A stretch of DNA of 64,000 nucleotides, taken from NCBI GenBank assembly GCA_009777335.1, contig WRMC01000004.1, positions 84,874 to 148,873 on the forward strand, in the 5' to 3' direction. Source of the DNA: Treponema sp. Its GTDB lineage: Bacteria; Spirochaetota; Spirochaetia; Treponematales; Breznakiellaceae. The notes beneath the pieces are model-generated. The model saw only the letters and a program-made list of their open reading frames with translations. It made no database searches and was not told the DNA's origin. The position numbers were made by a program, and so were the translations under genes. This document shows, piece after piece, positions 9,876 through 19,249 of the stretch (its first letter is position 1; each line of letters begins with the position of its first letter).

Positions 9876-10874
9876 CTAGGCCTGGTTGGCCGAGCCCAGG
9901 ACCTTGATGTTCTTGTGGGCGTAGAGCTTCTTGAGCTCGTCCCGGGCGGGGCCCAGGATGCGCCGGGGGTCAAACTCGTCGGGTTTTTCCGAAAGGACCT
10001 GCCGGATAAGGGCCGTCATGGCGAGCCGCCCGTCGGAGTCTATGTTGATCTTGCAGACCGCACTTTTTGCCGCCCGGCGAAGCTGTTCCTCGGGGATCCC
10101 TACCGAGTCGGTTAACTTGCCCCCGTATTTTTCGATCATGTGGACATAGTCCATGGGCACCGAAGAGGAACCATGGAGGACGATGGGGAAGCCGGGGATC
10201 CGCTTTTCGATTTCTTCCAGGATTTCGAAGTGGAGGGGAGGGGGGATCAGGACCCCGTTGGCGTCCCGGGTGCACTGCTCGGGCTTAAACTTGGTCCGCC
10301 CGTGGCTGGTCCCTATGGAGATGGCCAGGCTGTCTACCCCGGTGCCCTTTACAAAGGCTTCGACCTCGTCGGGCTGGGTAAAGTGGCTGTGCTCCGAGGA
10401 GACATCGTCCTCTACCCCGGAAAGAACCCCCAGTTCGCCCTCGACGGTCACATAGTCCTTCCGGGAATGGGCAAACTCGCAGACCTTTTTGGTCAGGGCG
10501 ATGTTTTCTTCAAAGGGAAGGTGGGAGCCGTCGATCATGACCGAGGAAAAGCCGGTCTCTATGCAGTCCTTGCAGAGTTCAAAACTGTCCCCGTGGTCCA
10601 GATGGAGGACGATGGGGATGTCACAGCCCAGTTCGTGGGCGTATTCTACCGCCCCCTTGGCCATGTTTTTGAGGAGGTTCTGGTTGGCATACTTCCGGGC
10701 TCCGGCAGAAACCTGGAGGATTACCGGCGATTTGGTCTCCACACAGGCCTGAATGATGGCCTGAAGCTGCTCTAAATTGTTAAAATTGTAGGCCGGCAGG
10801 GCATATTTGTTCGCCATGGCCTTTTTGAATAGCTCAACGGTATTAACCAAGCCTAATTCGGTATAACTTATCAT
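9876..10874 (-). CDS. fba: Class II fructose-bisphosphate aldolase
   Basis: 'ALPAYNFNNLEQLQAIIQACVETKSPVILQVS...PIVLHLDHGDSFELCKDCIETGFSSVMIDGSHLPFEENI...PIVLHGSSSV'. Confidence 0.95.
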   Translation of the reverse strand: MISYTELGLVNTVELFKKAMANKYALPAYNFNNLEQLQAIIQACVETKSPVILQVSAGARKYANQNLLKNMAKGAVEYAHELGCDIPIVLHLDHGDSFELCKDCIETGFSSVMIDGSHLPFEENIALTKKVCEFAHSRKDYVTVEGELGVLSGVEDDVSSEHSHFTQPDEVEAFVKGTGVDSLAISIGTSHGRTKFKPEQCTRDANGVLIPPPLHFEILEEIEKRIPGFPIVLHGSSSVPMDYVHMIEKYGGKLTDSVGIPEEQLRRAAKSAVCKINIDSDGRLAMTALIRQVLSEKPDEFDPRRILGPARDELKKLYAHKNIKVLGSANQA

Positions 10875-10917
10875 TCCAATCTCCTTAGTTTATAGGTACC
10901 TTTATGGTAAGACATGC

Positions 10918-13470
10918 TTAGTCCCGGGTCAAGGGCAGGGTGATCAGCTTTCCTTCCCCGTCTCCCAGGACTCCCACCTGTAGCTGGAGGGCCTGCTTGG
11001 CTTTAGGTTCCAGTAAGACCGCCTCTATGGTTTTGGGCATGCCCCCTATCATGGGGAAATAATTATCGCTATAGAGGAGTTTTTGCTTGCTCTCCAGTTC
11101 TACCATCCGTATGGGGGCATCTGCTTCCAGATGGATGAGCCACCGGTTTGGGCCGGCCCTTTCGGTTTTCGCCCTCAGGGCATGGGCCTCCTGGACATAC
11201 TCCCTATAGGCGCAGAAAAAGAGCATGTCGTCGCTCACCACTTCTCCCTTTACCGAGGCAGAAACATGGATCACTTCGGCAGTCCGGTCCTCGACCTCGC
11301 CATAAAGATCCTTCAACCTAAAGACCTCTTCCAGGTCCCCCTCTTCTGCCCTGATTCTTCTGGACCAGTAGCCCAGGGGGCTTCCGTCATTGCGGAGGTG
11401 GAAGACCTCCAGGTCCGCCTGCACTGCCCCGGGGCTGTGCTTGGAAAGGAGGACCGATATATCGTTGAGGTCCCGGCGGGCCTTTACCGCCAGGGGAGCA
11501 AAGACCCGCTTTACTCCATAGTAGCTCATCAGGGGGCGGCCGCTGTAATCGACACAGCCAAACTGAAAGAGGGGTCCCCCCTTGGTAAAGGACCAGTAGA
11601 GGACCCCGTTGTTATTAGGGCACTCAAAACGGAAGAGCCCCAGGGCGCTGTAATCCGCCCGGAGCTGTTCTATCTCGAGGCTCCGCAGATAGAGCCGAAG
11701 GTTCCGGGTTTCGAACCAGTCGCTGTAGGGGTACTTGGTAAAGAGACCCAGGCTGGTCCGCTCCCTCCATTTGACCGCCCAGTTCTGGCCCTTAAAGGAA
11801 TCCACGTCCAGGTCCATGTGTTCTAACAGGGTTTCTGGCCGGGAGTAGCTTTCCTGGGTCCAGCAGGTTTCGGTCACAAAGGTGGGGTCCTTGGTGGCAT
11901 TGTAGAAGTTCCCCCAGTTGTGGGATTCCCCCTCCACCGGAGACTGGCAGTTTAGACCCCCATGTGGGGAATTAATAATATAGGGAAGCTCCGGGCAGAG
12001 TCTCTCGCTTATCAGGGGAAGGTCCTTCATGATGAGCCTTTCGCCGTTAAAGACCTTGGTGGCCTGGGGCCAGCCCCAGCCCTCCCAGCCCTCGAGGGTT
12101 TCGTTCCCCCCGCAGAGGATCACCAGGCAGGGGTGGCGGCGGATGACCTTAAGCATCTCTTCGGATTCGGCCAGGAATTCCTTGCGCCATACCGGGTCAT
12201 AATCCGGGTACTGGTTTGAGTGGAGAAAGAAGTCGGACCAGATCATGATGCCCCGGCGGTCGCATTCCCGGTAGTAGGATTCGTCCTCCACCATGCCGCC
12301 CCCCCAGATGCGGACCATGTTTACATGCTGGTTTTCCAAAAGCATAAAGAGCTGCTGGTAGGCTTCGGGTTCTCCGTAGGATTTTATATAATCCAGGGGG
12401 ACATGGTTCTGCCCATGGATGATCACCTTTCTTCCATTTATTTTAAAGTAAAAAGTGTTTCGTCCCCGCTCATCTTTTTTGACCAGTTCTACAGTCTTAA
12501 TGCCTATGTCCTGGCTTAGCTCGTCGCTGATCCTTCCCCCTTCTTCTATCCTTACCTTCAGGGTGTAAAGATGGGGCTCCCCGTATCCCCGGGGCCACCA
12601 GGTTTCGGGGTCCTGTATGGTCAGGGGAACCTCCCGCTCTATGAGGTTTTTCTGAGCCGGCAGGGGTATGTCCATGGCACAAACTTGGGCACCCCCCCGG
12701 TTGTGGAGGCTGATATGGGCCATGGTGGCGGCCCCGGCATTCCGTACCGCTAGAAGGATCTTGCACCTGGCTTGGTCAGAGCCAATACTCTGGGTCTTAA
12801 AGCAGAGGTCCTCCAGGTAGGGGCCTTCGTACATGACTAAGGAAATCTCCCGGATGATCCCCAGGCCCAGGACCCCGGTCCCCAGGTTGAGCAGGCTGGA
12901 CCCGGCGTAAAAGCTCCTCTGGTAGCGGCGGATCAGGGACTTTCCCAGGGTACCCTCGGGGGACCGGCCGTTTTGCAGATGCCTTTCGGTCTCGTCTATT
13001 TTTCCGGCGATCATCCTTTCGTGGGCCTTAATCCGGATCACCAGATCGTTTGTTCCCTTGGGTCTTAAGAGCGAAGGGTCCACCGTAAAATCGTAGACCC
13101 GGTAGGCATTGGCGGTCTCTCCCAATAGCCGGCCGTTCAGAAAGACCTCGCCATAGGTGTCTATGCTTGTACACCGTAGGAGGATGGTCTGCTTCTTGTC
13201 ATAGTCCGGAGGGCTTTCGAATTTGCAGTGATAGACCCAGTCGCTCCGGGCCACCCAGGCGGCATCAAAGGCGGCCTTGGTGCTCCTAAAGGGATTCTCC
13301 AGCTTCTTCTGGGCCACCAGGTCGTAGTGGATGGCCCCCGGCACCTTTGCAGGAAACCATTCGCCCTTAGGGTCCTTACCCTCGTTTGCCTCTGGGCACT
13401 TCCCATCGGGATAGGCGGTATCTAATTGCCGGGTCCTAAAGGGCAGATCGCTTAAGGTTAGTTGTTGCAT
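10918..13470 (-). CDS. Glycoside hydrolase family 2 / beta-mannosidase-like protein
   Basis: 'GIKTVELVKKDERGRNTFYFKINGRKVIIHGQNHVPLD...VNMVRIWGGGMVEDESYYRECDRRGIMIWSDFF...CGGNE'. Confidence 0.85.
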   Translation of the reverse strand: MQQLTLSDLPFRTRQLDTAYPDGKCPEANEGKDPKGEWFPAKVPGAIHYDLVAQKKLENPFRSTKAAFDAAWVARSDWVYHCKFESPPDYDKKQTILLRCTSIDTYGEVFLNGRLLGETANAYRVYDFTVDPSLLRPKGTNDLVIRIKAHERMIAGKIDETERHLQNGRSPEGTLGKSLIRRYQRSFYAGSSLLNLGTGVLGLGIIREISLVMYEGPYLEDLCFKTQSIGSDQARCKILLAVRNAGAATMAHISLHNRGGAQVCAMDIPLPAQKNLIEREVPLTIQDPETWWPRGYGEPHLYTLKVRIEEGGRISDELSQDIGIKTVELVKKDERGRNTFYFKINGRKVIIHGQNHVPLDYIKSYGEPEAYQQLFMLLENQHVNMVRIWGGGMVEDESYYRECDRRGIMIWSDFFLHSNQYPDYDPVWRKEFLAESEEMLKVIRRHPCLVILCGGNETLEGWEGWGWPQATKVFNGERLIMKDLPLISERLCPELPYIINSPHGGLNCQSPVEGESHNWGNFYNATKDPTFVTETCWTQESYSRPETLLEHMDLDVDSFKGQNWAVKWRERTSLGLFTKYPYSDWFETRNLRLYLRSLEIEQLRADYSALGLFRFECPNNNGVLYWSFTKGGPLFQFGCVDYSGRPLMSYYGVKRVFAPLAVKARRDLNDISVLLSKHSPGAVQADLEVFHLRNDGSPLGYWSRRIRAEEGDLEEVFRLKDLYGEVEDRTAEVIHVSASVKGEVVSDDMLFFCAYREYVQEAHALRAKTERAGPNRWLIHLEADAPIRMVELESKQKLLYSDNYFPMIGGMPKTIEAVLLEPKAKQALQLQVGVLGDGEGKLITLPLTRD

Positions 13471-13482
13471 GGTCCTTCCCCC

Positions 13483-14253
13483 TTAATACATCATAGCACC
13501 GCCGTCGGCCCTGATGGTGGACCCGGTGATGTACTGGCTCCGTTCGTCCGCCAGAAAGACGGCACAATAGGCCATATCGTATGGTAAGCCCCCCCGGCCC
13601 GATAAAAAGCCCTCGGGGGGAAAGTTCTGAAAGTCCAGGTCCCGCTCTATGGCCCGCTTGCTGATGGGGTTTCTGTAGCGTCTGGGGGCAACCTGGGTGG
13701 CCCCGGGGCTTAGGGTGTTTACGGTGATCCCGTAGCGGCCCAGGGCCAGGGCGGCCTCCCGGGTGAGCATCTTTATGCCCCCCTTGGAGGCCCCGTAGAT
13801 GGGGTCAAAGCCCGTGGGCCGCTTGGCGTGGATGGAGGCCACGTTGATGATCCGTCCGTAAGCTGCTTCTTTTAAATAGGGGAGGGCCTCCTGAATGCAG
13901 CGCCAATAGCCCTTAAGGTTTACCCCCATAACCCAGTCGTATTCATCTTCGGTGTATTCAAAGAAGAGTTTGTTAAGCTGGACCGCCGCATTGTTGACCA
14001 GGATGTCTATGCCCCCAAAGGCCCGCTTGGTTTCTTCCATTAGATTGCGGATGCTTTCCCGCTTTTGGACATCGGTCTGGATCGAAATGGCCCGGCCCCC
14101 GGCCTCATTAATAAGCTGCAGGGTGCCGTCCGGGGGGTCCCGGTTATAGGTCACCGCCACCTGGGCCCCCGCCTGAGCCAGGGCCAGAGCAATACCCTGG
14201 CCTATGCCGGTAGAAGACCCGGTGACCACTGCGGTTTTTCCTTCGAGGTTCAT
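13483..14253 (-). CDS. Short-chain dehydrogenase/reductase
   Basis: 'GKTAVVTGSSTGIGQGIALALAQAGAQVAVTYNRD...VNNAA...YGASKGGIKMLTREAALALGRYGITVNTLSPG'. Confidence 0.93.
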   Translation of the reverse strand: MNLEGKTAVVTGSSTGIGQGIALALAQAGAQVAVTYNRDPPDGTLQLINEAGGRAISIQTDVQKRESIRNLMEETKRAFGGIDILVNNAAVQLNKLFFEYTEDEYDWVMGVNLKGYWRCIQEALPYLKEAAYGRIINVASIHAKRPTGFDPIYGASKGGIKMLTREAALALGRYGITVNTLSPGATQVAPRRYRNPISKRAIERDLDFQNFPPEGFLSGRGGLPYDMAYCAVFLADERSQYITGSTIRADGGAMMY

Positions 14254-14963
14254 GGGGCCGTCCTTGGGGGCCGTCGCTTTACAAAGTAGCTGAGCAAAAA
14301 GCCCCTGTCCAGAGTAAGGCTGGCCCCGTTGGCCGAGGGGCAGTCATCGCCGGCGAAAAAGAGGGCCCCCCGGGCGATATCTTCGGGGGCCACATAGCTG
14401 AGGTCTGGAATCCGCTCCCGGGTAAACTCGTAAAGGGGGCTGAGGCTGCTCTTAAACCGCTCCCCGTCCCCCTCCATGGGGCCCGCGTTGATAATATTGG
14501 TCCTGACCCCATGGGGCCCCAGGTCCAGTACCAGCTCTTTGGCTAAAAGCTTAAGGGCCCCCTTGGCGAGGCTGTAGGAGAAGGCCGCTCCGCTGGGTTT
14601 TTCATCGTGGATGGAGCTGATAAAGATAATGTTCCCCCGGCCCGCCCTTTTCATGGAGCTCCCCAGGGCCTGAACAAAGAGGAAGGCGCTTTTTAGGTTG
14701 TAATCCAGGGCCTCATCGTAGCTATCATCGTCACAGTCCTCTAAAAGAGAGGGGATAAGCCGGTTGTTATTATGGATAAACACATCGATTCGGCCGTATG
14801 CAGCGAGGATCTTGTCCACCGCCCCATCTACCTCGGCCTTGCTGACCGGATTGACATGGTGCTCAGCCAGGATTGCCCCTTCCTCTTTACAAACCTTGGC
14901 TATTTCCAGGCCCAGGGCCGAGTCCCCCTCGCTTATAAGAACTATCTTATCTTTTAGCTTCAA
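14250..14963 (-). CDS. Short-chain dehydrogenase/reductase (divergent)
   Basis: SDR fold; 'ISSIHDEKPSGAAFSYSLAKGALKLLAKELVLDLGPHGVRTNIINAGPM'. Confidence 0.88.
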   Translation of the reverse strand: MKLKDKIVLISEGDSALGLEIAKVCKEEGAILAEHHVNPVSKAEVDGAVDKILAAYGRIDVFIHNNNRLIPSLLEDCDDDSYDEALDYNLKSAFLFVQALGSSMKRAGRGNIIFISSIHDEKPSGAAFSYSLAKGALKLLAKELVLDLGPHGVRTNIINAGPMEGDGERFKSSLSPLYEFTRERIPDLSYVAPEDIARGALFFAGDDCPSANGASLTLDRGFLLSYFVKRRPPRTAP

Positions 14964-14991
14964 GGACCCTCCTGTTGGACAATATTCAGGA

Positions 14992-15036
14992 TATCAGATC
15001 ATCCGATCTTAAGCAAGATTTTTCTTGCCAGATCGG
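14992..15036. promoter_or_regulatory. Candidate FadR/GntR operator and nested inverted repeat in divergent promoter region
   Basis: TATCAGATCATCCGATCTTA; CCGATCT (15003-15009) pairs with AGATCGG (15030-15036), CAAGA (15014-15018) with TCTTG (15023-15027). Confidence 0.5.
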
Positions 15037-15083
15037 CCCAGATGCCTTACAATGAACTATCGCTATGAACCCAGGAGGCTCCT

Positions 15084-16028
15084 ATGTTTTTTAGCTCAAG
15101 ACAGGAAGTAGAAATGCTGACCCCCCATTGGAAGGGGGAGCGTCTCGCCGATGGCCGCCCCAAGGTGGCCGAAAAGCTACTGGAAAGGATGAGAAAGCTT
15201 ACAATCGAAGAGGTTTGGAGCCTTCCCTGGAACAATAACTACGAATTCCAGGTAGAAACGGACTTTAAAACGACCCATTCCACCGACAAACCCCTGGTTG
15301 GCCGGGCCCTAACCATACAATGTATGCCCATACGGCCCGATTTAGATGAAGTTTGCATGAAAGAGGCCAGAGCTTTTGGCTTCGAGAGCCATTATAACAA
15401 ATCTGCGGTCAATCGGCTGGTAGAAGACGATGTAATGGTGGTAGATTTTTACGATAAAATTGAATATGGCACCTATTTTGGGGGAAACCTCTCTACTTCG
15501 GTGGCAGAAAAGACCAAAAGAGGCGGGGCGGTCATCTGGGGGGGCATCCGGGACGTCGATCAGGTAAAATTTATCCCCAATTTGCAGATCTACTACCGGG
15601 GAAGCCACCCCACGGCCATCCGGGATTACGTCATGACCGGCTATAACAGGCCCACTATGATAGGCCGGGCGGTGGCCCTGCCGGGGGACATCGTCTTTGG
15701 CAGCGCCGGGGGTATTGCTTTTATCCCCTGCCATCTGGCTGAGCAGTGCGCCGACCGGGCAGAAAAGATGCATGTCCGGGATGTCTTCGGCTTTGAACGG
15801 CTCAGGACCCAGACCTATACCCCCGCCCAGATCGACAATCCCTGGACCCGGGAGATGTGGGATGACTTTGTGGCCTGGTTTAAAACCGACAAGGAAACCG
15901 AAGAGTACCGTTACCTGGACTTTGGGGCCGACATAGAAAACCAGTTTAGTAATGACGGCACCAGGCGAAGAAGCCGGGGCCGGGACGGCCTGCCCTACAA
16001 TCCCGATGGATCGGGGGCCCACTTATGA
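15084..16028 (+). CDS. RraA-like family protein
   Basis: 'PLVGRALTIQCMP...VMVVDFYDKIEYGTYFGGNLSTSVAEKTKRGGAVIWGGIRDVDQ...PGDIVFGSAGGIAFIP'. Confidence 0.85.
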   Translation: MFFSSRQEVEMLTPHWKGERLADGRPKVAEKLLERMRKLTIEEVWSLPWNNNYEFQVETDFKTTHSTDKPLVGRALTIQCMPIRPDLDEVCMKEARAFGFESHYNKSAVNRLVEDDVMVVDFYDKIEYGTYFGGNLSTSVAEKTKRGGAVIWGGIRDVDQVKFIPNLQIYYRGSHPTAIRDYVMTGYNRPTMIGRAVALPGDIVFGSAGGIAFIPCHLAEQCADRAEKMHVRDVFGFERLRTQTYTPAQIDNPWTREMWDDFVAWFKTDKETEEYRYLDFGADIENQFSNDGTRRRSRGRDGLPYNPDGSGAHL

Positions 16029-17377
16029 GCGACCTGGCCCTGGGCAATTTTAACCGCCTCTCTGCTCCTTCGCAGCTAAAAATCACGGACCTCCGCTTCG
16101 CCAAGATCAGCGGGGCCCCCATGGACTGCGTGCTCCTTAAAATCTATACCAACAGCGAGCTAGTTGGGTTTGGGGAGGTCCGGGACTGGGCCTCTGAGAC
16201 CTATGCCCTTACCCTTAAGAGCCGGCTCCTGGGAGAAAACCCCTGCAACGTGGACAAGCTCTTCCGAAAGATCAAGCAGTTTGGGGGCATGTCCCGTCAG
16301 GCCGGCGGGGTTTCGGGGGTGGAGCTGGCCCTTTGGGATCTGGCCGGCAAGGCCTACGGGGTTCCCATCTACCAGATGCTGGGGGGGAAGTTTAGGGATA
16401 AGGTGCGGCTCTATTCGGACACCGATCAGGGGGGCCGTCCGGATGGAAAGAAGATGGGAGCCGCCCTCAAGGAAAGGCTGGACCTGGGTTTTACCTTTTT
16501 GAAAATGGACTGGGGGGTGGGGACCCTCATGGGTCTTGAGGAAGGGGGCTACCTCACGGCCCCCCTGGGCTTCCTGGATGAGCTAAAGGCCACCCGGGGG
16601 GTCCGGAGGCTCTACTACAGCGACCGGGAAAAATTCAACAAGTATAACGAGGTCCAGAACATAGCCCATTTTTTTACGGGCCTTCAGATCACCGAAAAGG
16701 GCCTGGACTTTCTCGAGAACTATCTGGCCGAGGTCCGTTCGGTCATAGGCTATGAGGTTCCCCTGGCCATAGACCACTGCGGCCACATAGGCTTGAATGA
16801 GTGCATCAAGCTGGGCCGCCGGGCAGAAAAATACAACATAGCCTGGCTCGAGGACCTCCTCCCCTGGCAGGCCACGGAGCAATGGAAGAAGCTCTCCCAG
16901 GCCATTGCTACCCCCCTGGGCACCGGGGAAGATATCTATCTCAAAGAAAATTTCCTGCCCCTCCTGGAATCGGGGGCCCTCTCTATAGTGCACCCGGACA
17001 TCCTCAGTACCGGGGGGATCCTGGAAACCAAGAAGATAGGGGACCTGGCCCAGAACTACGGGGCCGCCATGTGCATGCATATGGCCGAGACCCCCGTGGC
17101 AGCTTTGGCTTCCGCCCATGTAGCTACGGCCACCGAGAACTTCCTGGCCCTGGAGTTCCACTCCGTAGAGGTGGACTGGTGGGATGACATTGTTAAGGCC
17201 CCCCATAAACCCATCATCAAAAATGGATTTATAGAGCTAAGCGATGCTCCGGGGCTGGGCATAGATGATCTAAACGACGAGGTGATCCGGGCCCATCTGC
17301 ATAGCACCCAGAAGGATATCTGGCTCCCCACCCCCCAGTGGGACGACGACTACTCCAGCGACAGAACCTGGAGTTAA
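16025..17377 (+). CDS. Enolase superfamily (mandelate racemase/muconate lactonizing-like) protein
   Basis: 'GGVSGVELALWDLAGKAYGVPIYQMLGGKFRDKVRLYSD...AIDHCGHIG...WLEDLLPWQ...GTGEDIY...MHMAETPV'. Confidence 0.9.
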   Translation: MSDLALGNFNRLSAPSQLKITDLRFAKISGAPMDCVLLKIYTNSELVGFGEVRDWASETYALTLKSRLLGENPCNVDKLFRKIKQFGGMSRQAGGVSGVELALWDLAGKAYGVPIYQMLGGKFRDKVRLYSDTDQGGRPDGKKMGAALKERLDLGFTFLKMDWGVGTLMGLEEGGYLTAPLGFLDELKATRGVRRLYYSDREKFNKYNEVQNIAHFFTGLQITEKGLDFLENYLAEVRSVIGYEVPLAIDHCGHIGLNECIKLGRRAEKYNIAWLEDLLPWQATEQWKKLSQAIATPLGTGEDIYLKENFLPLLESGALSIVHPDILSTGGILETKKIGDLAQNYGAAMCMHMAETPVAALASAHVATATENFLALEFHSVEVDWWDDIVKAPHKPIIKNGFIELSDAPGLGIDDLNDEVIRAHLHSTQKDIWLPTPQWDDDYSSDRTWS

Positions 17378-18096
17378 GCTTCTAGGCCCGGCTCTTTAAA
17401 GCGAGTACTCCACCAGGTGAAGCTTTTTACAAAGACCCTTTGTAAGAGATCCTGGTCATGGTTCTTAATGGCCTCGTAAATGTTCCGGTGATCCTGCACG
17501 GCCTCGAGGATCCTCAGGGGTTCCAGCCGTTCTTGGAGGATGTTAAAAAAGAGGTCCAGGGCGACTTCGCCTATTTTAATGATATAGGGGTTGTGGGTGG
17601 CACTAAGGACCGCATAGTGAAAGGAAAGCTCATCCTCTGCGGCCATAAAGGCCTCGGAGCCCAGCCGGTCCATTTTATCTTCCAGGGCCAGGACGTGTTT
17701 TTCTATATTGATGAGATCCTCTTCGCTGGCATTATCCATGGCCAGGTGGGTATAGGCGGTTTCGTAGATCTTCCGAAACTCCACCAGGTAGTCGGCGGTC
17801 TGGGGCAGCAGGGCCATCTGGATGGCAAAGGCATTGGCCGCTCCGCCCTGGAGGGCATCGCAGACAAAGGTCCCCTCGCCCTGCCGGGACTCCAGGGCTC
17901 CCAGGCTCTCGAGCATCTTGAGGGCCTCCCGGACCGACGAGATCCCCACCTTCATCTTATCTGCCAGTTCCCTGGCCCCTGGGAGCCTATCCCCCGGTTT
18001 TAGCTCCCCCTTCATAAGGGCGTCTTTAATTTGCTCTAAAACCTGGTCGGTGATCTTTTCTTTTTTTTGAATCGATGCAAGGCTCATTTCGGCCAT
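17374..18096 (-). CDS. GntR family, FadR-type transcriptional regulator
   Basis: 'ITDQVLEQIKDALMKGELKPGDRLPGARELADKMKVGISSVREALKMLESLGALESRQGEGTFV'; likely start at 18096 overlapping the upstream stop. Confidence 0.92.
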   Translation of the reverse strand: MAEMSLASIQKKEKITDQVLEQIKDALMKGELKPGDRLPGARELADKMKVGISSVREALKMLESLGALESRQGEGTFVCDALQGGAANAFAIQMALLPQTADYLVEFRKIYETAYTHLAMDNASEEDLINIEKHVLALEDKMDRLGSEAFMAAEDELSFHYAVLSATHNPYIIKIGEVALDLFFNILQERLEPLRILEAVQDHRNIYEAIKNHDQDLLQRVFVKSFTWWSTRFKEPGLEA

Positions 18097-19100
18097 TATC
18101 TTACTCCCTTGGTATAGACATCCCTGGAGCTCTGGCAATTCAACAGGGCTGTTCCTTCCTTATAACGTGAAATATTTTCGCAGATTATATTGAGGCCGTT
18201 GAGGGCCAGATCGGGGACCTCCGGGGTGCAGTGGGGGGTGATGATAAAATTGGGGAGGTCCCAGAGGGGGCTGTCCTTACCCAGAGGTTCGGTCTCGAAG
18301 ACATCGCTGGCGGCGGCAGCTATGGTACCCTCTGTCAGGGCCTTATGGAGGGCCCCTTCGTCCACCACCGAACCCCGGGCCATATTGATAAGAAAGGCCG
18401 TGGGCTTCATGATCTTAAATGCTTTTTCGTCAATTAAATGGTAGGTTTCATCCGAAAGGCTGAGGCAGAGGACCACGATGTCGCTCTCCTTTAAGAGCTG
18501 ATCTATCCTGTCCCCCTGGTCCGCGAACCAGGCCTTCTCTACCCCCTCCGGGGCGGGAACCGCCTTTCGGCTGTAGGCCAGGACCCTCATGCCAAAGGCC
18601 CTGGCCCGGGGGATAAGAGCCAGGCCCGTATGCCCCAGGCCCACTATGCCCAGGGTCTTCGTAAAGAGCCCCCGCCTATCCCTATAGAGGTTGGCCCAGA
18701 GGTGGTCCCGTTGCTGCTGCTCCAGTTTCCGGGAATCGTAAATAAGGGAAAGTATAAGGAAGAAAATGTGTTCCGCCAGGACCGGAGCGGAGCGGCCCGC
18801 AGAGGAAGTCAAGAGGATGCCCCTTTCGAAGATCTCCGGGTGGGCCGAATTATTTACCCCCGCATGATCGCAGTGGACCCACCTAAGCTTTTCTGCGGCT
18901 CCCAGGACTTCCCGGGAAATATCCCCGGCCAGGATGGCCACATCGGCATCCTTAATCCCCGCCTTCATGGCTTCGGGATCCGACTGGGAGGCCCGGACTA
19001 TCTCGACCCCGGGACCCAGGGCCTTTACAAGCATATCCCAGTGCCAATCGGTATAGGGCTCGGTGGTAAAAACTTTTTCGATGGGCCGCCCTAGGTTCAT
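18096..19100 (-). CDS. D-isomer specific 2-hydroxyacid dehydrogenase
   Basis: 'KTLGIVGLGHTGLALIPRARAFGMRVLAYSRK...INMARGSVVDEGALHKALTEGTIAAAASDVFETEPL'. Confidence 0.93.
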   Translation of the reverse strand: MNLGRPIEKVFTTEPYTDWHWDMLVKALGPGVEIVRASQSDPEAMKAGIKDADVAILAGDISREVLGAAEKLRWVHCDHAGVNNSAHPEIFERGILLTSSAGRSAPVLAEHIFFLILSLIYDSRKLEQQQRDHLWANLYRDRRGLFTKTLGIVGLGHTGLALIPRARAFGMRVLAYSRKAVPAPEGVEKAWFADQGDRIDQLLKESDIVVLCLSLSDETYHLIDEKAFKIMKPTAFLINMARGSVVDEGALHKALTEGTIAAAASDVFETEPLGKDSPLWDLPNFIITPHCTPEVPDLALNGLNIICENISRYKEGTALLNCQSSRDVYTKGVR

Positions 19101-19116
19101 GGTACTCTCCGGGATG

Positions 19117-19135
19117 TAAGATCGGTGATCAGATA
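19117..19135. promoter_or_regulatory. Candidate second FadR/GntR operator
   Basis: Reverse complement TATCTGATCACCGATCTTA matches 14992-15011 except one substitution and one 1-nt gap. Confidence 0.45.
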
Positions 19136-19249
19136 AATTCTTTCCCCATGGTATCCTAATTGCCCATTCATAGCAAGGGAAGGAAAAAGAATTCCCATTG
19201 AATTGTCATTTATATAGAAAGTTTTAGTTTATTTTTGTATCATGCCAGG

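Noticed and set aside
15342-16022. 226-aa reverse ORF opposite the RraA-like gene
   Set aside because: Antisense shadow ORF without family features
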